Notes: generated by a model not told the origin, from the letters alone. A DNA stretch of 64,000 bases from Solanum dulcamara (GCF_947179165.1 NC_077238.1:80691757-80755756); one strand, 5' to 3'. Positions 34,701 to 46,378 are shown, counted from the stretch's first letter. Numbers and translations are program-made.

Positions 34701-36936
34701 CTAAATTTCAACCATAAATAATAAATAAAAAATACATATTCCTAAACCCCACCACAACTACCCACCCCTGCAAAATAATATTTAAAAACGACATTATAGG
34801 AAAAAAACTAAATTTCAACCATAAATAATAAATAAAAAATACATATTCCTAAACCCCACCACAACTACCCCACCCCTGCAAAATAATATTTAAAAACGAC
34901 ATTATAGGGAAAAAACTAAATTTCAACCATAAATAATAAATAAAAAATACATATTCCTAAACCCCACCACAACTACCCCACCCCTTCTTCCTCCTTTCTT
35001 TCCAAACTTTCCCAGCGCCTCCTTCAACCCCCAATTTCTTCTCTGCTTTTTTTTTCTTTTTAGGATTTTTATTAGATTTAGATTTTCACTTTTTTTAAAT
35101 ATAATTATAATTGTTGGAGAAGATGATGATAGTGGGTGAGATTTTCAAATCTGAAAAAAAATTAAAATTAAAAAATTCTTACGATAGTGATAAAATTAAT
35201 GGCGATGGTGAGAAGAAGAAATAAAGAGAAAAGAAATATAAAATATGGGTGTTGGTATCCATTTTTCTAGCGAAAAAAGTGGAGGGAGGTGATGGTAGAT
35301 TTAGAAAAGCAATATAATGAAGAAAAAAAATGGCTTAAAAACGGATTTGAATAAAAAATTCGACCTCCATTGAAGAAGTTTAAGTTTGAAAAAATGATGG
35401 GAGATGGTGGCTTGAGAAATGGAGAAGAAGAAGAGAAAATAAAATTTAAAAATGGCTAAATAAAGCCTTTCACGCACTATTGAACTATTGATGAGTATAT
35501 CACACTCACTTTGTCATGCCAGCAAAAAGTGTTAAAATGATATAGCGGGACCCTACATGAGTTGTTTAAAGTGAACATCGCCCACTTAAGATGATTAAGT
35601 GAAACTTGGTGCCACGGATGGATTTGGCCTTTTATAAATGAAGTCATATTCAAGTCCTATTGAATAGTCCCTAGAAAACTTGTAAAATATCCATATGAAA
35701 CACATTAATCAGATAATGAGACAAGAACAGAGAGAACCTGAAATCTCGAGATATAATAATCTTCCCCATATACAGCCTTTAGCCCCTCAACAGGATTCAT
35801 CTTTGGGTTCCTTGGGGAAAAATGAACACTCAAATTCACCAAGGCTTTAACTTTATCTGGCCTAAAAAGGCATAAATGCCAAGCAATTAATGCACCCCAG
35901 TCATGCGCAACAACAAACACGTTGTTTTCATTAGGAGCAATGGCTTCAAGTAGTGCTATAAGATCACCCACAAGGTGAAAGATACTGAACTTTGAAGGGT
36001 CGTTAATGGGTGCACCAGTAGTATCTCCATAACCCCTTAAGTCAGGCGCCACAGCACGGTAGCCACGTTCAGCCAAGTAGACCATTTGGTGGCGCCATGT
36101 GTACCTGTTGCGAAAAATCGTGAGACCACACAATCAAAGCAAAGAGAAAACAAAAAAAAACAGCATAAGGATTTAACGAGATTCAACTAAACACAACGAG
36201 AAGATTTGTACAGTACGAAACTCAAGTAGTTCCAAATATGTTGTGGAAGATCATGTTAGAGTGGGTAAAAAGTCTCACATTTGGTTGGGAAATAGACGGG
36301 TGGCCTCCTTATGTAGACTTGGACAATCATTCCCTCGTGATCTAGTTTTTAGGGTTGAGCTACCATATCGATTTAGCGTTAACTAGCCCACAATCAAAAC
36401 AAATACATAAAAAAAAAACACAATAATTTAACGAGATCCGGCCTGATTTTAGTCCTCTAGGCAAAAGCAAAGACAAGACAATCATTCCCTCGTGATCTAG
36501 TTTACGTCCAGCTACCATATCGATTTAGCGTTAACTAGCCCACAATCAAAACAAATACATAAAAAAAAAACACAATAATTTAACGAGATCCGGCCTGATT
36601 TTAGTCCTCTAGGCAAAAGCAAAGACAACTTTTCACTATGAATGAGCAAACTGAATATAGGTTCCCCAAACCTACTCTAAAACAATAACATACCCAGTAT
36701 ATGCAAACCTTATCCCTACTTCAAAGGTAGAAAAGTTGTTTACGACAGACCTCGGCTCACCAAAACCTACTAGAAAATCTTATATAATTTAGAATTTACA
36801 AAATTCAAGATTGAAGCAAATAGTACCAGAGCTCAGGGAAGCCATGGATGAAGAGGATTGTTGGGCCTTGGCCTAATTCTGCTATATGCATATTTAGGCC
36901 ATTTACAGCTACCATCTTGTGTTCTATCTTCTCCAT
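31731..36936 (-). CDS. Soluble epoxide hydrolase, copy B (intact)
   Basis: This hydrolyses epoxides of fatty acids to diols (cutin monomer and defence oxylipin metabolism; cytosolic, no signal peptide). Four exons on the minus strand: 36827-36936, 35738-36104, 32935-33176 and 31731-31977. All borders are GT..AG. They total 966 nt, giving 321 residues, the length of potato EH1. The start is MEKIEHKMVAVNGLNMHIAE. The oxyanion motif HGFPELWYTWRH spans the exon 1/2 junction. The nucleophile Asp lies in VVAHDWGALIAWH, lid tyrosines in GEDYYISRFQ and ALNYYRALS, the acid Asp in VVGEFDLVYH, and the catalytic His in LEGAAHFVNQERP. Every known catalytic residue of the family is present. Intron 2 is about 2.6 kb because of a MULE-like insertion, and intron 1 carries SINE remnants and a 150-bp duplication. 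Likely functional. Confidence 0.93.
32159..32279. mobile_element. Palindromic foldback MITE in EH-B intron 3
   Basis: Same element and position as 18237-18356: starts ctatgttgctcagactc, ends gagtctgtgcaacatag, core tggatcctcc / ggaggatcc. Confidence 0.8.
34453..35629. mobile_element. MULE-like non-autonomous element in EH-B intron 2
   Basis: It is flanked by the 9-bp duplication ttttataaa (34444-34452 and 35630-35638). Long imperfect inverted ends of about 100 bp start ggtcaaactcatcggtgg on the left and, reversed, ggccaaatccatccgtgg on the right; both continue through gggcgatgttcacttta and cccgct-atatca. The unit A site is empty (about 20530-20545, atttttgtaaatgaag). The 9-bp target and long inverted ends point to the Mutator superfamily. 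It contains no transposase. Confidence 0.85.
34663..34985. repeat. Three tandem copies of a 106-108 bp unit inside the MULE-like element
   Basis: The unit begins tgcaaaataatatttaaaaa (34663, 34769, 34877) and ends with an accccaccacaactacccc motif. The copies are almost identical, so the amplification is recent. Confidence 0.9.
36323..36640. repeat. 150-bp tandem duplication in EH-B intron 1
   Basis: The segment beginning gacaatcattccctcgtgat occurs at about 36325 and 36475, each followed by accatatcgatttagcgtta and the cacaataatttaacgagatc motif found in intron 1 of all EH copies. Confidence 0.75.
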
Positions 36937-38513
36937 TTTGTTTGTTTTCTTGAGTCTTTCTCTGAGTGAAAAAAATGTGTGTTTTTATTAGCCTCGATGT
37001 GAATTGGGAAAATGTGGGATATTATTCTGAGTAGCTGCAGCAAATATCTGGCTAATGATTCTGTTGTGGTTGTCATTGACAATTTCACTATGATTTTTAT
37101 CATTTAAAATAATACTTTGTAAGTTTTACAAACGCTGAATTCAAATTGTTTTTTGAATTTATCATCTGAACAAAGGATAGAGTGTTTTTATTAAATATTT
37201 TTTATTTAAATTTTGAGAAAACTTATATGTATATTCTTAAGCGTTTATAATTAATCATTTAAAATATGTCATTTTTTTGAATTGTAAAATTATGGCTTTT
37301 TATGATTGACCGATTGTATAATAAAAAAATGTCATATTTTATATAGTGAACTAAACGGCTGAGATAACGAACAATAATTTTTTCAAAATTTTGAGTTGGA
37401 AGTAATTAATAGAAACACTTATTTAGTTTTTCAAAAATGATGCATATCTTCTGGATTAGAAAAAGTCCAAAAACTGTCCATTATTATGTCTGGAGCTTCA
37501 CATGGTGTTTAGCGTACACGGCGGAGCGATACTAATACTACAACAAATTATGCATATTTAAAGGTTTGTTTGGTAGGTAGAAAATATATTTTCCTAAAAT
37601 TGTTTTTATAAGAAAGAAGTGATTCACTTCTTCTTATTTTTAATAATTGATAAGTAAATAAAAATATTACTCTAAATTCATTTTTTATTCCTTTCATATT
37701 AATTTATTTGTCTACTATATTTTTAATGTTTAGTTCATATTTTGATAATTCTTTAATTTGAGCTTCCCACATTACATATTTAAGATCGCGAGATTAAAAG
37801 ATATTTAAATACGTTTTACATATTTTTAGTTAAAGATCACAATATTCAAAAGTCTTTTATACCTTCTTAAACTCCGTGTCAAGTCAAAATCAAACAAATA
37901 AATTAAAACAAAAAAAAGTATAATTTATCCAAAGAAATATAACTAGCATAATATCTACCGTTGAATTTAAAAAAGCATAGGCCTCAAGCAATTTGTCCAA
38001 GAAAAAACTAGCCAAACAAAAAGTTGAATTAAGACAGATACTGATCAAACTAATGTCATCTGAGATGGAGGTGCAATGAGTTAGGGTGGAGGGAATGAGT
38101 GGAAAGGCAAGGGTAAGGGAATTATCGCATATATTAATTTAAAATCATAGCAAGAAATATTACTTTAAATCTTGAACCTGTCTCATAAATTCAAACTTTA
38201 TTAGTTAGAAATTCTTTTTAGGTAGTAATAAAATAATTTGAGAAATTAGTGGCTTAATAATCCAAAATTTGGAGCTAATTAAGTCAACCCCACACGCACG
38301 AACGGTCACTATTAGTTATGCCTACTCCCAACAACTGTATCTCAACGGATCTCAATATTATTGCACCGTTATTTCAACATAAAATAATAATGGGGTTCGA
38401 ATTAATTTGTGTGCATATTAAATATTTTATTAAGGGATCGTTTGGTTTACGATCCAAGTTATATGTATTAGTTACAAGTATTTTGAATTTAAAGTGCATG
38501 ACATACTAGTGGG
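36937..38513. promoter_or_regulatory. EH-B promoter region and intergenic DNA
   Basis: The first few hundred bases upstream of the EH-B ATG (minus strand) are shared with the orphan exon (46379 on) and partly with EH-A (25157-25288), so the promoter was copied with the first exon. The remainder is AT-rich and non-coding. Unit D lacks two parts of it (about 37489-37640 and 38137-38487). Confidence 0.5.
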
Positions 38514-39151
38514 TAGAGGTGTACATGGACCGGATTGGTTTGGATTTTTTACAAACCAAACCAAACCAAACAATTTGTGTCGGGTTATTAAATCTATAAA
38601 TCAAACCAAACCAATAAAAGTCGGGTTTTTCGATATCAATTTTTCTCGGATTTTTCGAGTTTTTTCGGGTTTCTCGAATTTTTCATAGTATCTAATAAAA
38701 AACACAGAGCAGTGCTTCTTAAAAAGAGTTCTAGTACAAAATATCAACATATAAGATGGAGGCAGAACATTGTTTGAAGTTTTAACTTTATAATATAACT
38801 TTATAAGATGAGCTTTTTTTGTATATTATTTAGATGGGCTTCTCAAATCCAAATCTAAACGTAAGAAAGAAAACAAAAATTATGAAAATTTTTTAAAAAA
38901 TATTTATAAATTACATTTTAATAAATATTTTTATGTATAACATAATTTAAAAGTAGTATATCTATAATCAGGTCGGTTTGGGTTCGGTTTGACTTTTTAT
39001 AGTTAAAACCAAACCAATCCAACCCTATAATGGTCGAATTTTTTTCCAAACACCAAACCAAGTCAAACCAAACTACTAGTCGAGTTTTTTTTTCGGTTTG
39101 GTTCGATTTATCAATTTGGTGCGATTTATCGATTTACCCTGTAAAGTCCTA
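38514..39151. mobile_element. Non-autonomous hAT-like element (MITE), copy 2
   Basis: Left end tagaggtgtacatggacc; right end ccctgtaaagtccta. The 8-bp target ctagtggg lies at 38506-38513 and 39152-39159. The homologous unit D position (47417-47426, tactagaggg) is the empty site, which fixes the borders. The element is about 90% like copy 1 (5152-5807) by eye. Confidence 0.88.
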
Positions 39152-39298
39152 CTAGTGGGCATATGTAAAGAGAAAGTGGTCATTATTTTTTTAACTCCTA
39201 TAATCACTATGACATATTTTTTCCTTAATAATTACCATATTACACCTTAAATTATTATCCACTATCTTAATAGTTATTATGTGGAAGATATTATCTTA

Positions 39299-39331
<33 letters not shown>

Positions 39332-40447
39332 GTTTTCTTCCTTGTGTTGAGTGGATGAGAAGTATTATGTTATCAATAAAAATTACATTGTAGTATTATG
39401 ATCATAATTGAGGTTGGTGTAATAAAAAGAGAGTTGAGATAAAGAAAAATATTTCAGATCTCCAAGTTATTCTCTAAAAAAGAGAGTATTATTACATTGA
39501 AAAAAGTGTTTTTTGAATGGTGAACACATAAAAAATTAGTTCGAAATTGTTGGAGTCACACGATGTTGTCGAATTATTGTATACTAAAGGAGATAAGTCA
39601 AGAATATTATTATTAAACTGGCGAAGACTCTACCACCGTAAACTTGAATATCCTTAAAAGTGAAATATTCAAATATTTATTTATCATTTTTATTTACTTA
39701 TTAACTAATTTATTATATTTTCACCAACATTGTACAGTGCTTCCCATTCATGGATGGTAATATGTTGGGTTAATTTATTTATTAGTATCAACTATTAAGT
39801 ATTCATGGATATGATAAGTAAATAAATAAATAGATATTATAAAATTATACGTCAATTGAAAAGGAAGTAAACTAAATAATAATATTCAAGGCTAGTTGAA
39901 GGAAGATAGACTTTTTTTTGCTTGCTTTTTCATCAAGAGATACGACCATTTTATCTTTATTCCCATTTGCCTAAGCCTTAACGTCAAAAAGTTTCAGATT
40001 CAAACAAATTTACAAGCCAAATTGCAACAAGAACAACATATCCAATGTTAAATTTGAACTTACACCAATGGAGAACTTACAATCCAAATTATGGCGTTAA
40101 ATTCCTTGACATCAAAACGTTCCAAATTAAAACTAATTTACAAGTCAAATTAACTTATAAGCCAATTTATGGTGTTAAATAATTCGTAGCTAACATAATA
40201 TAAAGACAAGTCATCACTAATCGGTCATTGAATCGAATTAGGGATACAATTTGTGATAGAATAGTAAAACCTTAACATCACAACGTTCGAAATTCAAACT
40301 TACTTACAAGCCAAATTATGACAATAAACCGACATTGCTTACGCAAAATGTTGTAGGCTTTATTAACTTATTCTTGCTTGTCTCCTCAAGTCTAGATTAC
40401 TAGTCCTTTCTCCATAAGTAACCGAAGCAACATTAATGAAAGGAAAT
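39152..40447. other. Intergenic DNA downstream of EH-C
   Basis: AT-rich, with a (TA)n microsatellite at 39299-39325 that is shorter in the unit D copy (about 47556-47570). No gene is seen. The counterpart in unit D is 47427-48689. Confidence 0.5.
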
Positions 40448-40839
40448 TTAGAACTTTTGAATGAAGTCATAGATGTGCTTGTTAATCTCATCTGGTCTTT
40501 CTTGGTTGACAAAGTGAGCTGCACCTTCCAAAACCACAACTTCCTCCAACAATGGAACGTCTTTCTTAAATCCACCATTGTGTATGTACTCTTTAGCACC
40601 TGGTTTATGATAAACCAAGTCAAATTCCCCGACGATAAACTTGGTCGGAACTTTAACTTGAGCCCCTGTCCATGGTGCTGTGAGTTCCCAATTTCTGCAT
40701 TTCATAAGACACAATTTTAGGATGTATGTTTTACCAAAAAGTAAATAAATTGCGCAACTCCAACTTCAAATCCCAAATATACATCACAATGCATGTATGA
40801 AGAAATTGATCAAGACAATCTAAAAGATACTACTAGGAT

Positions 40840-40960
40840 CTATGTTGCTCAAGACTCTTTAGAAATGCTTTCGAATACGTGTCGGATCCTCCAAAAACTA
40901 TGTATTTTGAAGGATCTAACACAAGTGTGTCACCAGTTTTGGAGAGTCTGAACAACATAG
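40840..40960. mobile_element. Palindromic foldback MITE in EH-C intron 3
   Basis: Starts ctatgttgctcaagactc and ends gagtctgaacaacatag, with the ggatcctccaaaa core. Orthologous to the elements in the other three copies. Confidence 0.78.
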
Positions 40961-43884
40961 AATACAATAGTGTTCATGAACATCAAAATCATCTTGACTT
41001 CCTAGAAAACATGATAATTTATATCGTTAGTTAGGTTCAGATTTGTTTCATACTAATAAGTTTCCAGTAATTTGTCATCTAAGCCAAATGAAGGGTTTTT
41101 AATTAGTCTGTTTGGCCAAACTTTCATGATTTATTATTCTCCCAAAGTGTTTTTTATGTGAAGTACTTTCCCAAAAAGTACTTTTGAAGAGTAGCAGCTA
41201 ATCAATTTAAAAAATACTATTATCAATATTAGAGCAATAACTTGTACTTGGCCAACGTTCTAGGAATGCATACGGATGAAAGATATTTTTTTCAACTTCC
41301 GAAAAATGGTTTTTGCTACTACTCAAAGTACTTATTTTTTTTCCTAAAAGTTTAGCCGAACACCTCAACTTTCTAGAATAAGCACTTTTGGCTTCTGAAA
41401 CATAGCCAAACATGCTATAAAATCTCATACTTATTCCTATGCCAACATACAAGTCTCAAAATAAAACTAAAATTCTCTTGACAAAGATCAAAGCTAATGC
41501 AATTGTAAATGCAACAACTAAACCTTAATCCTATATAGTCGAAACAAATGCGAACTATATAAGCATACAACTAACGTGTCGAAAAAATGCAATTAAATTT
41601 ACGTTATAACAGAAGACGAGGAACACTTACTTGGGTAAAGCTCGGTAATAGTTAACTGCACACGTGAAACCAGTCTGCTCAAACTTCCTAGCATAGTAAT
41701 CCAACTCTTCCTCAGAAAGCCAAGATGAAAGTGCAATCGGAGCATCAGGGATAGCCTCAAGGCCTTTTCCTTTAGGAAAATAAAGTGGTGCAGGATCGCG
41801 GTATGTCAAAATTTTCTTAAGAACAGACTTAGCACCAATTGGAGCAAATTCAGCTTCAATTTCGCCCGGTACCTGCAGGGTAAAATCATGGTAAACTTGC
41901 TGCTTCAAATAGGCTCTTCCTTCTGTCGTTGTAATCTTTGGTTGACTCAAGTCAAGAAAACTTCATATAACCAACATGATTTAGTATATTGCCATTTTGT
42001 GGTTTAAAAAGATTCATAAAAGCATGGTAGCATATTAGTTACTGTACAATAAATCTTGCACTTTCCTAGATATTTGCATATCAAATTTATATATCAAGAG
42101 TGAGTCTGGCAAAATACGTCACAGGTTGATGCTATGAAAAGGTTGTGTTTAGTATAAGCTCGTTTTACCATATCCTGTACCAGCTAGTGAGAAACACTTT
42201 GTGCAATATAGAACAAGCCACCAAGGAGACGGAGAGCATTGTCTTGTTCCGTCCATAGTATTAGTCGTAGTTTTACTCTTGTAGTGTCTTGTTCTTCGAT
42301 TTTGTTACTACACTGGGTATGTTGTTGTTCATACTAAAGGCTGTGAACATTCTACAGAAAGTATTGAATATTCCCCAGAAAACATGTAAAAAATCCCTAT
42401 ATCAAACAGAAACGAAACAGATACACAGACAAAACAGAGAGAACCTGAAATCTCGAAATATAATGATCTTCCCCATATACAGCCTTTAGCCACTCAACAA
42501 TATTCATCTTTGGGTTCCTTGGGGGAAAATGAACACTCAAATTCACCAAGGCTTTAACTTTATCTGGCCTAAAAAGGCATAAATGCCAAGCAATTGTGGC
42601 ACCCCAGTCATGCGCAACAACAAACACATTGTTTTCATTAGGAGCAATGGCTTCAAGCAGTGCTATAAGATCACCCACTAGGTGAAAGATACTGAACTTT
42701 GAAGGGTCGTTAATGGGTGCACCAGTAGTATCTCCATAACCCCTTAAGTCAGGGCTCACAGCATGGTAGCCGCGTTCAGCTAAGTAGACAATTTGGTGGC
42801 GCCATGAGTACCTGTTGCGGAAGATTGGGGGTTAAATATCATAGAACCAAATCAAATAGAGACGAGGAAGATTGTCGGTTAACTATCATAGAACCAAACC
42901 AAGCCTAGTCCTCGAGACAAAAGGCAGAAAAAGTTTCACTATAAAAGAGAAAAGTTCTACAATATAAATAATCCCCAATTACAATCTTGTTATACAAATC
43001 TCAAGTAGTTCAAAATCCTACAAGAAGTAAAAAGGGTAGCCCGGTGCAAAAAGCATTCAGTGTTCATGCAGGGTCCTGGGAACAACCACACCCCATGGAG
43101 TGTGATATAGACGGTCCACCCTAATACATGCAAGCATTAGTAGGTTGCTTCTACACCTCAAACTTGTGACCTATAGGTCATATGGAAACAACTTTACCGT
43201 TGTTCCAAGGCTGTCGTTCATAATTCTACAAAAAGTTATTCCCCAAATAGATTGCGGAATATCATTGATTAACTAGCACACAGTCAAAGCAAAGAGAGAA
43301 CAAAAAACAACATAAGGATTAACAAGATTCAGCGTAGACTAGTGATAAGAATTGTACAGTACAAAAAAATCGAATTACAATTTGTTCATACAAAGTTCAA
43401 GTAGTTCCAAACATGCCATGGAAGATCGTGGATTAACTAGCACACGATCACACAATCCAAATAAATAGAGGGAAAAAAATAACACAATAATTTAATGAGA
43501 TCTGGTCAAGATTAGTCCTCAAGGCAAAAGTAGAAAGAGTTTTTTACTATGAATGACCAGACAACCTCTATTATACATATCCCAAGTAGTTCCAAAACTT
43601 ACTAGAAAACTAACATACTCAGTTTAATCCCACAAAATAGGGTCTAAGAAATGTAGAATATAACTTTATCACTATATCAACGTTAGAGAGGTTGCTTCCG
43701 TTCAGATCCTCGACTCACCAAAACCTACTAGAAAATTTAACATAATTTAGGATTTACAAAATTCAAGATTGAAGCAAATAGTACCAGAGCTCAGGGAAGC
43801 CATAGATGAAGAGGATTGTTGGGTCTTGCCCTAATTCTGCTATATGCATATTAAGTCCATTTACAGCTACCATCTTGTGCTTTA

Positions 43885-44184
43885 CTACAACAACAACAAA
43901 TCAGTGAAATCCCACGACGTGGGGTCTTGGGAGGATAAAGTGTATGCAGACCTTACCCTATCAAGGTAGGACGACTGTTTTTGAGACCCTCGACTCAATA
44001 GAAGCATAAAAAGAGGTGAGATAAGGCTAAGAAGTACAAGAAGTTCAAAGCGTTATGTGAAAGCAAATAAAGCAAAACAAATAACGAAAGCGTAACAGAT
44101 AAAATAGAGTAATCAAAGTACAGAGAGTAATAGATAGTAACAGAAATCAGATCACAAGAAATTATAGTGGGCTAATGCACCTAC
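43885..44184 (-). mobile_element. Au-SINE-like insertion in EH-C exon 1, with 33-bp target duplication
   Basis: The left end reads ctacaacaacaacaaatcag, then cccacgacgtggggtc and gcagaccttaccctatcaag, which is the reverse complement of the Au SINE body and its TTG-repeat tail. A further 170 bp of adenine-rich sequence follows. The exon segment taagtccatttaca.ctaccatcttgtgcttta lies on both sides (43852-43884 and 44185-44217, one mismatch). It is absent from EH-A, B, D and the orphan exon. Confidence 0.75.
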
Positions 44185-44227
44185 TAAGTCCATTTACAAC
44201 TACCATCTTGTGCTTTATTTTCTCCAT

Positions 44228-45683
44228 TTTTTTTTTTATCCTTACTCTGTATTTTCTTGGTTCTTTCACTGAGTGAATTTTTTTGTCATTTGTCAATTTC
44301 ACTATTCATTATTATCATTGATAGTGCATCAACTATACTCTTTTAAGTTTTAAAAAGGTTGAATACATTGACAACTAACTATAGTTTGTTTTAGTTGAGT
44401 ACTTGAATATATAATAAAGTGTTTATAATAAATATTTTTGACTCAAATTATGTTTGTATTTTTAAAATTTATTATGTAGATAAATTAATTATTTAAAATA
44501 TGTCAGTTTTTTAATTATATATATATTAATTTTAATAAGTCGTAAAACTAATCAAGCTTGTTATTCTTAAGGCTGATATTTATTATTAAAAAAATGTTAC
44601 ATATTTTATGTGGTTAATTAACTTAGATGATTGAGATCATGCATAATAAGTTTTTCAAATTTTGAATTGGAAGAGTCTAATAAAAACATCGGTTAAGATG
44701 CTTAATTTGAAATTAGTTATAATTTGAGTGTTTAAATTAATTTATTGATAAGTTTAAGGAATTGTGTATGTATTCAGTGTATTAAAAATCATGCATATCT
44801 TCTAGATAAGAAAAAGCCCAAAAACTGCCATTATGTCAGCTTCACATGGGTGTACACGATTTCATATTCTAAAAATAATGGATATTTAGGGATTTGTTTG
44901 GTGGGCATATTTATTATTCATAGTTGGAAAAGGTAATTGTATGGGCTTTTCTTCGAGAATAATTAGGTAGAAAAAATATTTTTCTAAAAATCATTTTTAT
45001 TAAAAAGAAGTGGTTTATTTATTGTATTTTCTTTTTTAATATTTGGTAAGTACATAAAAATACTACTTCAATTATTTTTTATACTCCCTTAGGTTTAATT
45101 TGTTTTTTTTTGGTAATTTTTTAAATTTTAATTTTTCTCATAACATATTTAAAACCACAAAATTAAATGATATTTTGGTACATTCTACATATTTTTAGTT
45201 TAAAATCATAAGATTTAAAATCTTTTATACATTTTAAATTCTGTATCAAATAAAAATTAAATAAGGAATTAAAACAAATAAAGTATAATTTATCTAAAGA
45301 GATATAACTGACATAATATTCGATATCTAATGGAATTCAAAAAAAACATAGGCCTTGAGCAATTTGTCAAATTTAAAAATTACTAAAATAAAATATCGAA
45401 TCTAAGACAAATATTGATGAAACCAATATTATCGTGGATAGAGGTTGCGATGAGTTATGGTAGAGGGGAAATGAGTCTTGAGGTAGGGGATGCTGGGAAT
45501 GCAGACACTGACAAATTTATAATGTCAAATACGAATTAACAGAAAATCAGTAATTTTTTATTGAGATTATATATAATTATTAAAATATTTACTAAATATC
45601 ACAAATATTAACTTAAAATAATTATAAAAATTATTAACTTCAAGTCTTCGATCCATCTCACACGCTTGAATTTTATTTGTTAG

Positions 45684-45714
<31 letters not shown>

Positions 45715-46268
45715 CATTGACTAACATACATAAAAAACTAAGAAAATTGTCTAATTCCTATTGAGTGGACGCTAAATACTATAAATGTGGCGCGGATCAT
45801 GATAAGACAATACGTACTGCTCTCCCGGGTCATTACGGAGGATCCTGTAAAGGTTTTAAAAAGTGATTGAAAAGTCATATCACCTTAAAATAAATTGACT
45901 AACTGACATGAAAAATTGAGATCGCGTAAATCCTATTAAGTGGCCCTAAATGGTATAAATGTCCACATTGATTGGTAATGAATTGGTGGTCTCCTTAAAT
46001 AAAAAAACAACACAATAATTTAACGAGATCCGGCCTGATTTTAGTCCACTAGGCAAAAGCAAAGACAATTTTTCAATATGGATGAGCAAACTGAATATAG
46101 GTTCCCCAAACCTACTCTAAAACAATAACATACCCAGTGTATGTACGCAAATCTTATCCTACCTCAAATGTAGGAAAGTTGTTTACGACAAACCTCGGCT
46201 CACCAAAACCTACTAGAAAATCTTATATAATTTAGAATTTACAAAATTCAAGATTGAAGCAAAAGTAC
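44228..46268. other. EH-C upstream region, satellite fragment and C/D unit junction
   Basis: AT-rich upstream sequence shared with EH-D (52036-53480). A (TA)n run lies at about 45684-45711. At about 45720-45992 there are one to two units of the satellite that fills 53.5-63.4 kb, in the ataaatgtgg / ggatcctgtaaagg orientation. At about 46005 this joins EH intron 1 sequence, the duplication breakpoint. Confidence 0.6.
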
Positions 46269-46378
46269 CAGAGCTCAGGGAAGCCATGAATGAAGAGGAT
46301 TGTTGGGCCTTGGCCTAATTCTGCTATATGCATATTTAGGCCATTTACAGCTACCATCTTGTGTTCTATCTTCTCCAT
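46269..46378 (-). pseudogene. Orphan epoxide hydrolase exon 1, intact, with promoter
   Basis: A complete 110-bp first exon, from ATG at 46378 to the donor (CTCTG|GTAC). It encodes MEKIEHKMVAVNGLNMHIAE and on to HGFPELW, the same as EH-B. No EH exon 2 follows before the unit boundary, so it is the copied front of EH-B cut off by the duplication. About 400 bp of EH-B-like promoter came with it. It points towards EH-C on the same strand and could act as an alternative first exon for it. Confidence 0.88.

Larger units (their letters stand above)
25289..37060. repeat. Tandem segmental duplication, unit B
   Basis: Counterpart of 11540-25288: dynein LC exons 2-3 (no exon 1), FLZ-B, EH-B and its promoter up to about 37060. 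Unit B carries the 1.18-kb MULE-like insertion at 34453-35629, which unit A lacks. Unit A carries the LTR and the exon-2 insertion, which B lacks. Confidence 0.85.
40448..44227 (-). pseudogene. Soluble epoxide hydrolase, copy C (first exon broken by insertion)
   Basis: Exons 2-4 (42445-42811, 41631-41872, 40448-40694) are open and spliceable, with the nucleophile in VVAHDWGATIAWH, acid in IVGEFDLVYH and His in LEGAAHFVNQERP. Exon 1 (low end 43785) is interrupted after codon 7 by about 300 bp with a 33-bp flanking duplication. From the original ATG (44227) translation stops after 21 codons. An internal ATG (43873, normally Met8) could restart and lose only seven residues. The oxyanion motif, however, reads YGFPELW instead of HGFPELW, and other changes occur (GYHAVSPDL, TGFTCAVNYYR). 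On its own it is at best weakly active. Splicing from the orphan exon at 46269-46378 could bypass the damage. Confidence 0.8.
36560..46005. repeat. Second tandem duplication, unit C
   Basis: The sequence from EH-B intron 1 through exon 1, promoter, flank, the whole EH-C gene and a satellite tail (to about 46000) repeats from about 46006. The repeat in unit D starts inside the same intron 1 motif (acacaataatttaacgagat). Confidence 0.8.

Noticed and set aside
41627..41950. EH-C exon 3 frame with an upstream extension starting MSQPKITTT
   Set aside because: The extension before the conserved AG at 41873 is intron. The same extension occurs in EH-D, and the exon starts at VPGEIEAEF.
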